Shown in pieces: positions 56,683 through 64,000 of a stretch of 64,000 nt of DNA; position 1 is the first letter of the stretch, and the number at the start of each line of letters is the position of its first letter. The DNA is from JAJPHF01 sp035293805. Lineage in GTDB: Bacteria; Chloroflexota; UBA6077; JAJPHF01. The stretch is taken from contig DATGMD010000032.1 in the NCBI GenBank assembly GCA_035293805.1, positions 16,120-80,119 of the forward strand. The letters are read 5' to 3'. A program made the position numbers and the translations under genes. The notes under the pieces are model-generated. The model worked only from the letters and a program-made list of their open reading frames with translations, was not told where the DNA came from and did not search any database.

Positions 56683-57816
56683 TTACGGGGTCGCCTCGCG
56701 CCCGAGGCGCGAGACGGCGTAGTCGGCGAAACTGGAGTCTACCACACGGTCGAAGTCGACCTCGCCGGTCTGGTCGCCCCGCGCCACGTACCAGCGCTGC
56801 GTCTCGCGCAGGCTCTCCACGTTCACCGCGCCGTTGGGGTCGGCCCACGAGGGGCCGATGCGCTCCAGCAGCCCCTTGTCGGTGATGCCGGCCGTGCGGC
56901 CGATCAGGTCCAGAAACTCGGCGCGGTTCGCGCCGTCGCCGAAGAAGGCGCGCTGGTAGTCGCGGATCGCGCGCAGGTAGGCGACCATGAAGCCGCGCGC
57001 GGCATCAGGATGCTGCTCGGCGAAGGCCGGCCCGTAGATGAGCACGGCGATCTGGAAGTTCGGCTCCAGCTCGTAGGTGTACTTCCAGCAGTCGGCTACG
57101 CCCTGCTGCTGCGCCAGCACGATGTAGGGGTCGATGAGCACGGAGAAGTCGATGGCGTCGTTCGCGAAGGCCGGCAGCATGTCTGGGAAGGAGAGGGTGA
57201 CGCTGGTCACGTCCTGCTGCAGGCTGACGCCTGCTTTCTTCAGCTCGCGGTCGATGATCGAGGTTGTGAGCACGGCGGGGACGTTCTCGCTGAACACGCG
57301 GCCGCGGAAGTCGGCGAAGCTGTGGATGGCGCCGCTGTCGAGCAGCGGCTTGCGCACGGCAACGCATTGGTTGCGGACGTTCGGGACGGCGCGCGAGCGG
57401 TCGGCGACAATGCGGACGTTCACGCCGCGCAGGATGGCGTTGAACAGGCCGGGGCCGGGCCCGCCGCCGCCCACGTCGAGCTGGTCGGCGCCCAGCGGCG
57501 GGATCATCACCTGGGCGCCGTTGAACACCTGGGTCTCCAGGTCGAGCCCCTCCTCGCGGAGATAGCCGCGCTCCTGCGCCCAGGTGAAGTTGGCGTCGCC
57601 CGCGCTACCTACCGTGCCGACGCGGACGGTTTCCAGTGAGGCCGGCGGCGCGGGCGCGGCGCTCGGAGCGGCCGCGGGCACCGGGGCGGCGGGCGCGGCG
57701 GCAGGGGCGGCGTCCCCGGCCGTCCCGCCCCTGCCCCCGCCCTCGCGGGCGGTCGGGGGCGCCTGGCAAGCGAGGACGAGCAGTGCGACCAGGACCAGCA
57801 GCGGCCAGCGGTACAT
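56683..57816 (-). CDS. NMT1-like substrate-binding lipoprotein
   Basis: A 377-residue exported binding protein. Signal peptide WPLLVLVALLVLAC (Cys about 17), a long Gly/Ala/Pro linker (to about residue 58), then ETVRVGTVGSAGDANFTWAQERGYLREEGLDLETQVF, ADFRGRVFSENVPA, FANDAIDFSVLIDPYIVLAQQQGV and a C-terminal DSSFADYAVSRLG. The last motif and SWADPNGAVNVESLRETQRWYV resemble the Tat-type receptor at 24865. ATG 57816 has GGAGGTG five bases upstream. No permease is nearby. Confidence 0.87.
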   Translation of the reverse strand: MYRWPLLVLVALLVLACQAPPTAREGGGRGGTAGDAAPAAAPAAPVPAAAPSAAPAPPASLETVRVGTVGSAGDANFTWAQERGYLREEGLDLETQVFNGAQVMIPPLGADQLDVGGGGPGPGLFNAILRGVNVRIVADRSRAVPNVRNQCVAVRKPLLDSGAIHSFADFRGRVFSENVPAVLTTSIIDRELKKAGVSLQQDVTSVTLSFPDMLPAFANDAIDFSVLIDPYIVLAQQQGVADCWKYTYELEPNFQIAVLIYGPAFAEQHPDAARGFMVAYLRAIRDYQRAFFGDGANRAEFLDLIGRTAGITDKGLLERIGPSWADPNGAVNVESLRETQRWYVARGDQTGEVDFDRVVDSSFADYAVSRLGREATP

Positions 57817-58116
57817 CCTGCACCTCCCTGTCGGCGGTACGCTACCCGGGCGCCACGGTGCGAGCATGATAGCAGCGCGGTCCGCCGCCGGCTAGCGTTC
57901 GTCGCCGGGCCGGCGTCGCGGCGCTGGCACGGGTCTGCTACACTCGGGGCCAATCGCGGCGCAGGGCGATGCGGCCGCGGATCACCTGGTGCGCAGAGCA
58001 AGACCTGCCCGAGAGCGCACCACCCGTTTCCTGGCGGGCGGCCGCGACGGTCGGGTGGGCCGGTTGCGCTTGCAGGCGCGGGCGGTCCCCGGGCACTAGG
58101 CGGAATGGGGGACACG
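57817..58116. other. Divergent gap between two binding-protein genes
   Basis: Three hundred bases, very GC-rich. TACACT at about 57940 is a possible plus-strand -10 but has no -35 partner. No hairpin family or repeat is recognised and no gene is seen. Confidence 0.4.
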
Positions 58117-59223
58117 ATGAAGCGATGGTGGCTGGCGGGGATGACGCGCGCTCGCGGCGTGGGCCTCTGCATCGCGGTGCTGCTGGCGGCGTGCGGCGGC
58201 GGGCCGGCGGCCAGCGTCCCACCGGCCGGCACGGGGGCGGCGCCGGTTGGGGCGGCGGGCGCGGCGCGCGCGGCGGGGAGCGGCCCGGTGTCCGCGGCGA
58301 CGAGCGCTCCGACGCCGCTGTCCAGCCACCAGGGGTACACCTCGGTGGTCATCACGATCCTGCCGGCCTGGGCGGCGCAGGAGGCCGGCTACTTCCGCGA
58401 GCAAGGGCTCGACGTCGAGCTGAGCCGCGTGGGCGGCGGGGCGCCGATGCTCGCCGCGCTGCAGAACGGCGACCTGGAGGTCGCCTACTCGGGCGCGCCC
58501 GCGCTCGTCCTCGGCTACGTGCAGGGCCTGGAGACGCAGATCTTCGGCGCCCTCACCAACACCCTGGAGTCGATCATCTTCGTGCGGCCGGAGATCCAGA
58601 CGGTGGACGACCTGCGCGGCAAGAGCATCGGCGTGTCGAATCTCCTGGGCATCACCGACATCGCCGCGCGCCTGGGGCTCCAGCGCCTCGGACTGAAGCC
58701 CGACGAGGACGTGTTCTCGCGGCAGACCGGCGGCATGGGCGAGTCGCTGGCGGCGCTGGACACGGGAGTGGTGGCGGGTGTCAGCCTGGGCGCGCCCGCC
58801 TCGTTCGAGGCGCGCAAGCGCGGCTACCGCGCGCTGGTGGACGTGTCCCAGCTCGGCATTCCGTTCATGGGCGCGTCGGTGGGGGCAACGCGCCGCACGC
58901 TCGCCGAGCGGCCGGCGGTGGCCGAGCGGACGGTGCGGGCGCTGGCCCAGGCGATGAGCCGCCTCAAGACCGACCGCGACTTCGCGGTGGACGTCCTGGT
59001 GAAGTACACGCAGATCGACGACCGCGAGCTATTGGGCGAGGCGGTGGACTACTACCGGCCGCTCTGGGCAGCCGACGTATACCCCGATCCGAGCGGGCTG
59101 CAAGGCGTGCTGGACGTCGAATCGAACCCGGCCGCGCGCACGACGACGCCCGACGAGATCCTCGACCTGCGGTTCGTGGACGCGCTGCGCGCGAGCGGGT
59201 TCCTGGAGCAGCTTCCGCAGTAG
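58117..59223 (+). CDS. NMT1-like substrate-binding lipoprotein
   Basis: A 368-residue exported binding protein. Signal peptide GLCIAVLLAAC followed by a Gly/Pro/Ala linker; the mature part has LPAWAAQEAGYFREQGLDVELSRVGGG, LQNGDLEVAYSGAPALVLG, DDLRGKSIGVSNLLG and a C-terminal ILDLRFVDALRASGFLEQLPQ. ATG 58117 is chosen over ATG 58105 because GGGGGA lies about six bases before it. It converges with the receptor at 59232, eight bases apart. The ligand is unknown. Confidence 0.87.
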   Translation: MKRWWLAGMTRARGVGLCIAVLLAACGGGPAASVPPAGTGAAPVGAAGAARAAGSGPVSAATSAPTPLSSHQGYTSVVITILPAWAAQEAGYFREQGLDVELSRVGGGAPMLAALQNGDLEVAYSGAPALVLGYVQGLETQIFGALTNTLESIIFVRPEIQTVDDLRGKSIGVSNLLGITDIAARLGLQRLGLKPDEDVFSRQTGGMGESLAALDTGVVAGVSLGAPASFEARKRGYRALVDVSQLGIPFMGASVGATRRTLAERPAVAERTVRALAQAMSRLKTDRDFAVDVLVKYTQIDDRELLGEAVDYYRPLWAADVYPDPSGLQGVLDVESNPAARTTTPDEILDLRFVDALRASGFLEQLPQ

Positions 59224-59231
59224 AGAAGGAA

Positions 59232-60371
59232 CTAGTCGGCGCCTACCTGGCGCATGAAGCCCGCCTGCTCCAGCTCGTCCACGAAGTGGTTGTCGACGAA
59301 GTCGGCGGGGCGGGCGGTGGCGGCGCCGGGCACGTCAAGCACGTCGAGGATGGACTGGACTGCCTCGGGCGGCACGCGGAAGTCGGGGCGCCCCCAGACG
59401 TCGCGGTAGTAGTCGTAGGAGTGGTCCACGATGGCGGGATCGTCGGTCTGCGTGTACTTGGCGATGATGGCTTTGGCCGCCTCGGGATCGCGCCGAATCT
59501 GCGCGACCGCCGCGACGTAGGCCCGCAAGACGCGGCGTAGCTCCTCGGCGTGGTCGCGGGCGTAGGCCTGGCTCGTGCCGATCGCGGTGACCTGGGCGGG
59601 CACGCCCATCGTGGCGAGATCGAACAAGGGCACCAGGCCCAGCTCCGCGGCCTTCAGATCGCCCGGCGGCGAGAAGATCGTGGCGTCGCCCAGGCCCTGC
59701 GCCATGAGGGCCATCTTCTCGTTGATGCCCCCTGTCGGCTGGAGGCTCACGTCGCGCTGGGGGTCGAGCCCCAGGTGGCGCAGCGCCATCAGCGTCGCCC
59801 AGGAGCCGATGGCGCCGGGTGAGCTGGTGAGGATCGTCTTGCCGCGCAGGTCCTGGACGCTACCGATGCCCGGCTGGGCGAACAGCGTGAAGGGCAGCCG
59901 ATTCACTACCCCGGCGATCGCAACGATGTCGCCGCCGCCGAGGCGCGAGGTGATGACGTTGGCGCCGAAGCCCACCGGCGTCTCGCCCGTGATGACGCCC
60001 TGATCGGTGCGCCCGCTGCTGAGGAAGGTTAGCTCGGCGTCGAGGCCGTACTCGCGGAGGTATCCGTGGTCCTGGGCGAACCACAGCGGCGTCATGCTCG
60101 CCTCGGGGGTCGCGTAGGCGATGCGCAGCGCCAGTGGTGCGGGCGTGCTCGGCGCTGCCGCGTCACTGGCCGGCGCGGGCGCGGCGCCGGGGTCGGCGCT
60201 GGCCGCGGCGGAGGCTTGTCCGTGAGTCCCCGCCGCGCTCTCGCCGGCGGCCCGCGGCGGGGCCGCGGTCGGCCCGCAGGCCGCGACGAGCAGGCTAGCT
60301 ACCAGACCGATCGCGCCGACACTGGGGGCGAGACGAGTTCGCCGAGGATCCGCGCGGCCAAGCGAGCGCAT
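59232..60371 (-). CDS. NMT1-like substrate-binding lipoprotein
   Basis: A 379-residue exported binding protein. N-terminus RTRLAPSVGAIGLVASLLVAAC (lipobox VAAC), an Ala/Pro-rich linker, then LRIAYATPEASMTPLWFAQDHGYLREYGLDAELTFLSSG, QDLRGKTILTSSPG, YTQTDDPAIVDHSYDYYRDVWG and PADFVDNHFVDELEQAGFMRQVG. Paralogous to 58117, with which it shares the KYTQxDD...YYRxxW block. GAGGAGG lies six bases before the ATG. It follows a rhodanese-side repeat region; ligand unknown. Confidence 0.87.
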   Translation of the reverse strand: MRSLGRADPRRTRLAPSVGAIGLVASLLVAACGPTAAPPRAAGESAAGTHGQASAAASADPGAAPAPASDAAAPSTPAPLALRIAYATPEASMTPLWFAQDHGYLREYGLDAELTFLSSGRTDQGVITGETPVGFGANVITSRLGGGDIVAIAGVVNRLPFTLFAQPGIGSVQDLRGKTILTSSPGAIGSWATLMALRHLGLDPQRDVSLQPTGGINEKMALMAQGLGDATIFSPPGDLKAAELGLVPLFDLATMGVPAQVTAIGTSQAYARDHAEELRRVLRAYVAAVAQIRRDPEAAKAIIAKYTQTDDPAIVDHSYDYYRDVWGRPDFRVPPEAVQSILDVLDVPGAATARPADFVDNHFVDELEQAGFMRQVGAD

Positions 60372-60534
60372 CGTGGGCCTCCTCGACCTACCTCCCCGGC
60401 CCCCCTCCCAATGTGGGAAGGGGGCGGACCGGCGACCTACCCCCTGGCCCCCCTCCCATCGGGGGACGGGGGAGAGGGACGAGGCCGGGGGGCGGCCCCC
60501 CTTCCCTGGGAGGGAGGGGGGCTGGAGGGTTAGG
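60372..60534. repeat. C-run/G-run intergenic repeats
   Basis: Blocks such as GGCCCCCCTCCCA and GGGAAGGGGGCGG alternate, forming at least three overlapping GC hairpins (about 60397-60427, 60447-60470, 60497-60523). Similar blocks occur at 37412 and 41600-41700. No gene is seen. Confidence 0.55.
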
Positions 60535-61368
60535 TTATTGCGGCGTCGTCAAGTTTTCGATGGGCAGGCCGTCGCGGCTGCCCCACTCGGCCCAGGAGCC
60601 GACGTAGTTGCGGGCGTGCGGGTAGCCGAGCAGCGTCAGCACCAGCCAGGTGTTGGCCGAGCGGTAGCCGCCCTGGCAGTAGGTGATGACCTCGCGGTCG
60701 CGGTCGAGCCCGAGCGCGGCGTACTGCGCGGCCAGCTCGTCGGGCGACTTGAAGCTGCCATCCGCGGCCAGGTTGTTCACCCAGTCGAGGTTCACCGCGC
60801 CCGGCACGCGGCCGCCGCGCTTGGCGCGGATCTCGGTGCCGGCGTACTCGGCGGGCCGCCGCACGTCGAGGATCTGCGTGGTGCCGTTGCCGAGCCGCGC
60901 CAGAATGTCCTCGTAGGTGGCCACTAGCTCGGGGCGCGGCCGGGCGTGGAACTCGGTGCGCGCCACGGCGCTCGGCCCGCTGGTCACGGGGTAGCCGGCG
61001 GCCTGCCAGGCGTTCAGGCCGCCGTCGAGCAGCCGTCCGCCGTCGTGGCCGAGGTAGGTGAGCGCCCACAGCCCGCGCGCGGCGAGCTGGCCCGAGCCGT
61101 CCTCGTAGAAGACGACGGTCTGCCCCGGGGCGATGCCGGCGGCGGAGAACGCCTCCTCCATGCGCGCGGTCCAGGCGCGCAGCCCCTCCGGGCTGGAGTC
61201 GGTGGTGTTCAGGGCGTAGAAGTCGACGAGCACGGCGCCGGGGATGTGCGCGGTGTCGTAGAGCGGTGCCGTGCGGCCGTCCACGATGCGCACGGTCGGG
61301 TCGTCGAGGTGCTCGGCGAGCCATTGCGGCGAAACCAGAAGCTCGGGGCGCGCGAACTGCTCGGCCAT
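60535..61368 (-). CDS. Thiosulfate/3-mercaptopyruvate sulfurtransferase (tandem rhodanese)
   Basis: A 277-residue protein with two rhodanese domains. The N-terminal domain (about 8-125, LVSPQWLAEHLDDPTVRIVDGR) lacks the catalytic Cys; the C-terminal domain (about 150-270) has ILDVRRPAEYAG and the active-site loop TYCQGGYRSANT (Cys about 231). It transfers sulfane sulfur to cyanide or thiols. The loop length fits thiosulfate or mercaptopyruvate; CQGGYR does not clearly decide between them. It stands alone, with no operon partner on its strand within 100 bases. Confidence 0.92.
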   Translation of the reverse strand: MAEQFARPELLVSPQWLAEHLDDPTVRIVDGRTAPLYDTAHIPGAVLVDFYALNTTDSSPEGLRAWTARMEEAFSAAGIAPGQTVVFYEDGSGQLAARGLWALTYLGHDGGRLLDGGLNAWQAAGYPVTSGPSAVARTEFHARPRPELVATYEDILARLGNGTTQILDVRRPAEYAGTEIRAKRGGRVPGAVNLDWVNNLAADGSFKSPDELAAQYAALGLDRDREVITYCQGGYRSANTWLVLTLLGYPHARNYVGSWAEWGSRDGLPIENLTTPQ

Positions 61369-61479
61369 GGCGTTACCCTCCGCACGGGCCGGCTGCTCAC
61401 CCGCGCCGGCTGCCCGCGCCGCATTCTACCACCACCCGCGAGCGGGGCCCGGCCGGTCGAGGCGTGGGGCGCCGCGCGC

Positions 61480-62790
61480 TCAGTCCGTGACGTAGTAGCC
61501 CTGGGTGATGGCGTCGTGCCAGAGCTGGGCCATGGCCGGCGCGACGCCGACGGGCAGGCCGGGCTCGGCCTTGTGGTAGGTGTGGACGCCCGCGCCCCAG
61601 CGCACCAGGCGGTACTTCGGCGCCGGCTTCAGGGCGTCGAGCGCGGGGAACAGGATGTCCGTGTAGCGCTCGGGCGTATGGTCGCGGCTGCCCTTGTTCA
61701 CGCCGTAGAGGAGCGGCGGGACCGGCTTCGCGTCCGGCCCCTCCAGCGGGCAGGGATAGGCGCGGAAGCGCGCCACCAGCGCCTCCGTCTCGGCGGCGTC
61801 CATGCCCAGGCGCCCGGCCGAGGCGCGCGCCGCCGCCTCGAGCTGGTCGAACGCCGCGAACTGCACCAGATACTGCGCCTTGATGTTCGCCAGGTGCTTG
61901 CGGCGGTCCCACTCCTCCAGCACGTCTTCCATGAGCCAGGGCAGCCGCCAGCACCCCTCCGGCCCCGCCTCCGGGCCGCGGTAGCGCGCCAGGTCGCGCC
62001 AGGTGCGCACGCTCAGGTAGTTGAAGGGGAAGGGCCACGTCTGGCCCTGCATGCGGCTGAAGATGGCGCCCCAGGGGCTCGTCTCGGTGCCCGCCAGGCC
62101 CGCCACGTTCTCGACGCGCTGGAGCAGCTGGTGGACGAACGGCCCGCCCGTGGAGTGGCCGTGGACGTAGATCGAGTACTCGCCCACGGGGAAGTTGCGC
62201 GCGCAGACGGCCTTCATCGCCTCTTCGAAGGCGAGCGGCCAGGCCGCCATGCGCCAGTAGAACTCGGTGCCCTCCTTCGCCCGCAGCAGGAAGAGGGTGC
62301 CGTACTTCGCCCGCAGCGCCGGATCGGAGCGCTCCTGGATCAGCTCGTACTGGTCGGGCGTCATGACGGAATCGGTCGACCAGATGGGCGTGCGCGCGGT
62401 GCCGTCGGGGTGCAGCGTGTCGCCGGGCCAGTCGCGGCTGGGGTCGAGCAGGTAGTGCTGGCCCGGGTAGCTCATGGTGGCGACCTTGAAGCCGAACTTG
62501 GCGGCCAGGATGGTCGCTAGCGGCTCCAGCGAGCGGAAGTCGCCGCCGCCGCCGTGGAGCACGAACAGCCCCGCCTTGCGGCCGTCGGCGCCCACGGGGA
62601 CGCGCGCCGGATCGGTGGGCTCGTACACCTTGCCACCGATGTCCCAGTCCAGGCCGAGGACGCGCAGGCGGAACACGTCCTCGCGGACGGCGAGGGGGAT
62701 ATCGGGACGGGCGAGCACGGCCTCCGAGGTCTGGACCACGTCGGCGTGGGCGACGGCGGCGGGCGGCTCCCAGGTGGTGGTGCGAAGCAT
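61480..62790 (-). CDS. Alpha/beta-fold hydrolase, large
   Basis: A 436-residue protein with an alpha/beta-hydrolase core: oxyanion segment GLFVLHGGGGDFRSLEPL (about residues 71-88), nucleophile elbow VHGHSTGGPFVHQL (about 205-218, GxSxG), and a C-terminal GVHTYHKAE region that may supply the His. The insertion between about 260 and 340 is helical and charged. I do not recognise a characterised family. ATG 62790 is preferred for GGGAGG six bases upstream. It has no signal peptide. Neighbours on its strand are the rhodanese (downstream) and the beta-helix protein (upstream). Confidence 0.75.
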   Translation of the reverse strand: MLRTTTWEPPAAVAHADVVQTSEAVLARPDIPLAVREDVFRLRVLGLDWDIGGKVYEPTDPARVPVGADGRKAGLFVLHGGGGDFRSLEPLATILAAKFGFKVATMSYPGQHYLLDPSRDWPGDTLHPDGTARTPIWSTDSVMTPDQYELIQERSDPALRAKYGTLFLLRAKEGTEFYWRMAAWPLAFEEAMKAVCARNFPVGEYSIYVHGHSTGGPFVHQLLQRVENVAGLAGTETSPWGAIFSRMQGQTWPFPFNYLSVRTWRDLARYRGPEAGPEGCWRLPWLMEDVLEEWDRRKHLANIKAQYLVQFAAFDQLEAAARASAGRLGMDAAETEALVARFRAYPCPLEGPDAKPVPPLLYGVNKGSRDHTPERYTDILFPALDALKPAPKYRLVRWGAGVHTYHKAEPGLPVGVAPAMAQLWHDAITQGYYVTD

Positions 62791-62969
62791 CGGCGCCTCC
62801 CAGCGGCCAGGCGGCCGGCGGCATCTCGTGCGCGATGCTAGCACAGCCGCGGGGGCGCGGCAACGGCGCGCACGCCCGGCGCGGGGACCGCGCTACTCAG
62901 ACCGGATGGCGCTCGCAGGCGCCATCTCGTCTACGAGGCGCTGGCTGCTCGCCTTGCGTGCGTGCTGCT

Positions 62970-64000
62970 CTAGAAAGCGTTGGGGCCGCCGCCCACGAAG
63001 GTCGGCCAGTCGCCGCAGCCGTCGGTGACCACCAGCTCGACCGTGGTCGCCTGGCCGTCCGTCACTCGGTGGACCGTGATCACGACCGACGCCGGGTGGG
63101 ACGGGAGGGGGACGGTCGTGGGAGCGCTGATGCCGGTCGTCGGTGGCGCGGTCGCAACGTCGACCGTGGCGTTGGTCAGCCGAGTGAAGCGCAACGACAG
63201 CAGCTGGTTGTTCTGGGTGTTGTTGTTGCAGCCGGCGTTGCGCGCCGTGATGGTCGTCTGCAGGGTATGCGTGCCGGGCAGCGGTGTGAGGGTCAGGCCG
63301 ACGTTCGGCTGCGGGAACGGCGTCGCCGTGGCGGTTGGCGAGGGCGTGAGAGTTGGCGAGGGGGTCGCGGTCGGCGTGAGCGTTGCGGTTCGCGGTAGGG
63401 TCGGCGTCGGCGTAGGGCTGGCGGTGGCGTTGGGCGCGCCATCGGTGCCGTTGCCGGCGTTGCGGTTGTTCACGAACGAGAAGACGACCCCTGGCGCCGG
63501 ATCGGCAATGCCCACGGTGTTGTCCACGATCGTCACGTTGGAGATCCGCACCGTCGCGGCCACGCCGTTGCCGCTGGCCTGGAGGCCCGTGCCATTGGAC
63601 GCGGTCACGCTACTCTCGAGGTCCATCTGAGCCGTGCCCGCGTCGGCCTGGGCCAGGAAGCCCGCGCCGCCGTTGCCCGCGGCGACGCTGTTGCCGACGC
63701 TGACGCGGGCGTTGTCCCGCGCGTTGATGCCCGCGGCGGCGTTGTTCTCGAACTGGCTGTGGTCCACCGATACGGTAGAGACGCCGCCGGGCGACTTCAC
63801 GAAGATGCCCGAGCCGCCGTTGTCGCGAAGCACCGTGTCGGTCACGTACAGCTCGGCCGCCGCGCTCGGCTCGAAGTCGATGCCGTGGCCGGGACTGCCG
63901 CGGAAGCCGTCGACGACCGAGTCCTCGACAAACAGGGAGCCGACACTCGTCACTTTGATCCCGTCGAGGCCGGTGCCCTGGCCCTGGATCGACAGCCCGC
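62970..64000 (-). CDS. Right-handed beta-helix surface protein with Thr/Pro linker (partial)
   Basis: The frame is open to the right edge, so the N-terminus is outside the window; about 343 residues are seen. The visible N-terminal part is a parallel beta-helix (pectate-lyase-like/NosD-like) with repeats such as VTDTVLRDNGGSGIFV, VDHSQFENNAAAGINA and VGNSVAAGNGGAGFLA, about 22-25 residues each. A linker of PT/AT repeats (PTPTPTLPRTATLTP...) follows, then a C-terminal ~120-residue beta domain with two Cys. This layout is typical of exported carbohydrate-binding or surface proteins of Chloroflexota. Function unknown. Confidence 0.8.
   Translation of the reverse strand, partial: GLSIQGQGTGLDGIKVTSVGSLFVEDSVVDGFRGSPGHGIDFEPSAAAELYVTDTVLRDNGGSGIFVKSPGGVSTVSVDHSQFENNAAAGINARDNARVSVGNSVAAGNGGAGFLAQADAGTAQMDLESSVTASNGTGLQASGNGVAATVRISNVTIVDNTVGIADPAPGVVFSFVNNRNAGNGTDGAPNATASPTPTPTLPRTATLTPTATPSPTLTPSPTATATPFPQPNVGLTLTPLPGTHTLQTTITARNAGCNNNTQNNQLLSLRFTRLTNATVDVATAPPTTGISAPTTVPLPSHPASVVITVHRVTDGQATTVELVVTDGCGDWPTFVGGGPNAF

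Overview
The window is GC-rich bacterial chromosome (about 70% by eye), densely packed, with most start codons preceded by a GGAGG-type ribosome site and several sigma70-like promoters. The gene content suggests an uncultured Chloroflexota-type heterotroph. It has an Obg GTPase with the C-terminal OCT domain and many paralogues of catabolic families: luciferase-like flavin oxidoreductases, Rieske oxygenases, UbiD decarboxylases, VOC enzymes and NMT1-type binding lipoproteins. There is no rRNA, tRNA, CRISPR array, phage gene or intact insertion sequence. The taxonomic call is inference; no 16S or universal ribosomal marker is present.

Layout. 1-8.4 kb: end of a TPP-dependent decarboxylase, a DinB-like protein, two flavin oxidoreductases, a UbiD decarboxylase, then a binding protein with a double-domain permease. 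8.4-14.8 kb: a VOC protein, a bicupin, binding proteins, an IclR regulator and a DapA-fold hydratase-aldolase. 14.9-22.3 kb: a tight plus-strand operon with two class III CoA-transferases, two hotdog hydratase subunits, a BNR-repeat protein, a thiolase-like protein with its DUF35 partner, and a metallo-beta-lactamase-fold hydrolase. It reads as a CoA-dependent degradation cassette. 22.3-31.4 kb: a second BNR protein, an extradiol-type VOC protein between two truncated flavin-enzyme genes, a Tat-type binding lipoprotein, a flavin oxidoreductase, peptide deformylase, a class I amidotransferase, an MFS transporter and an MBL-fold enzyme. 31.8-43.1 kb: DUF1697, an M24-fold protein, two Rieske oxygenases, two sister binding proteins, UbiD, an asparaginase-like enzyme and a Pht5-like protein. 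43.1-47.6 kb: a low-GC membrane protein, an SDR, nadD, obg, and a noncoding stretch with phased DnaA boxes. 47.7-64 kb: an amidohydrolase, two mosaic Rieske genes, a flavin oxidoreductase, two hydrolases, a MetE-like protein, four binding lipoproteins, a rhodanese and a partial beta-helix surface protein.

Together the genes point to uptake and stepwise breakdown of aromatic, cyclic or xenobiotic-like carboxylic acids: ring hydroxylation or cleavage (Rieske, extradiol VOC, flavin monooxygenases), decarboxylation (UbiD), CoA activation, hydration and C-C cleavage. Ten exported binding proteins are present but only one permease gene and no transporter ATPase.

Non-coding features are unusually rich. 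Three leader regions carry hairpins sharing a GTTGTG/CACAAC stem, a DnaA-box array lies upstream of obg, and several families of short palindromic or GC-rich repeats fill the gaps between genes.
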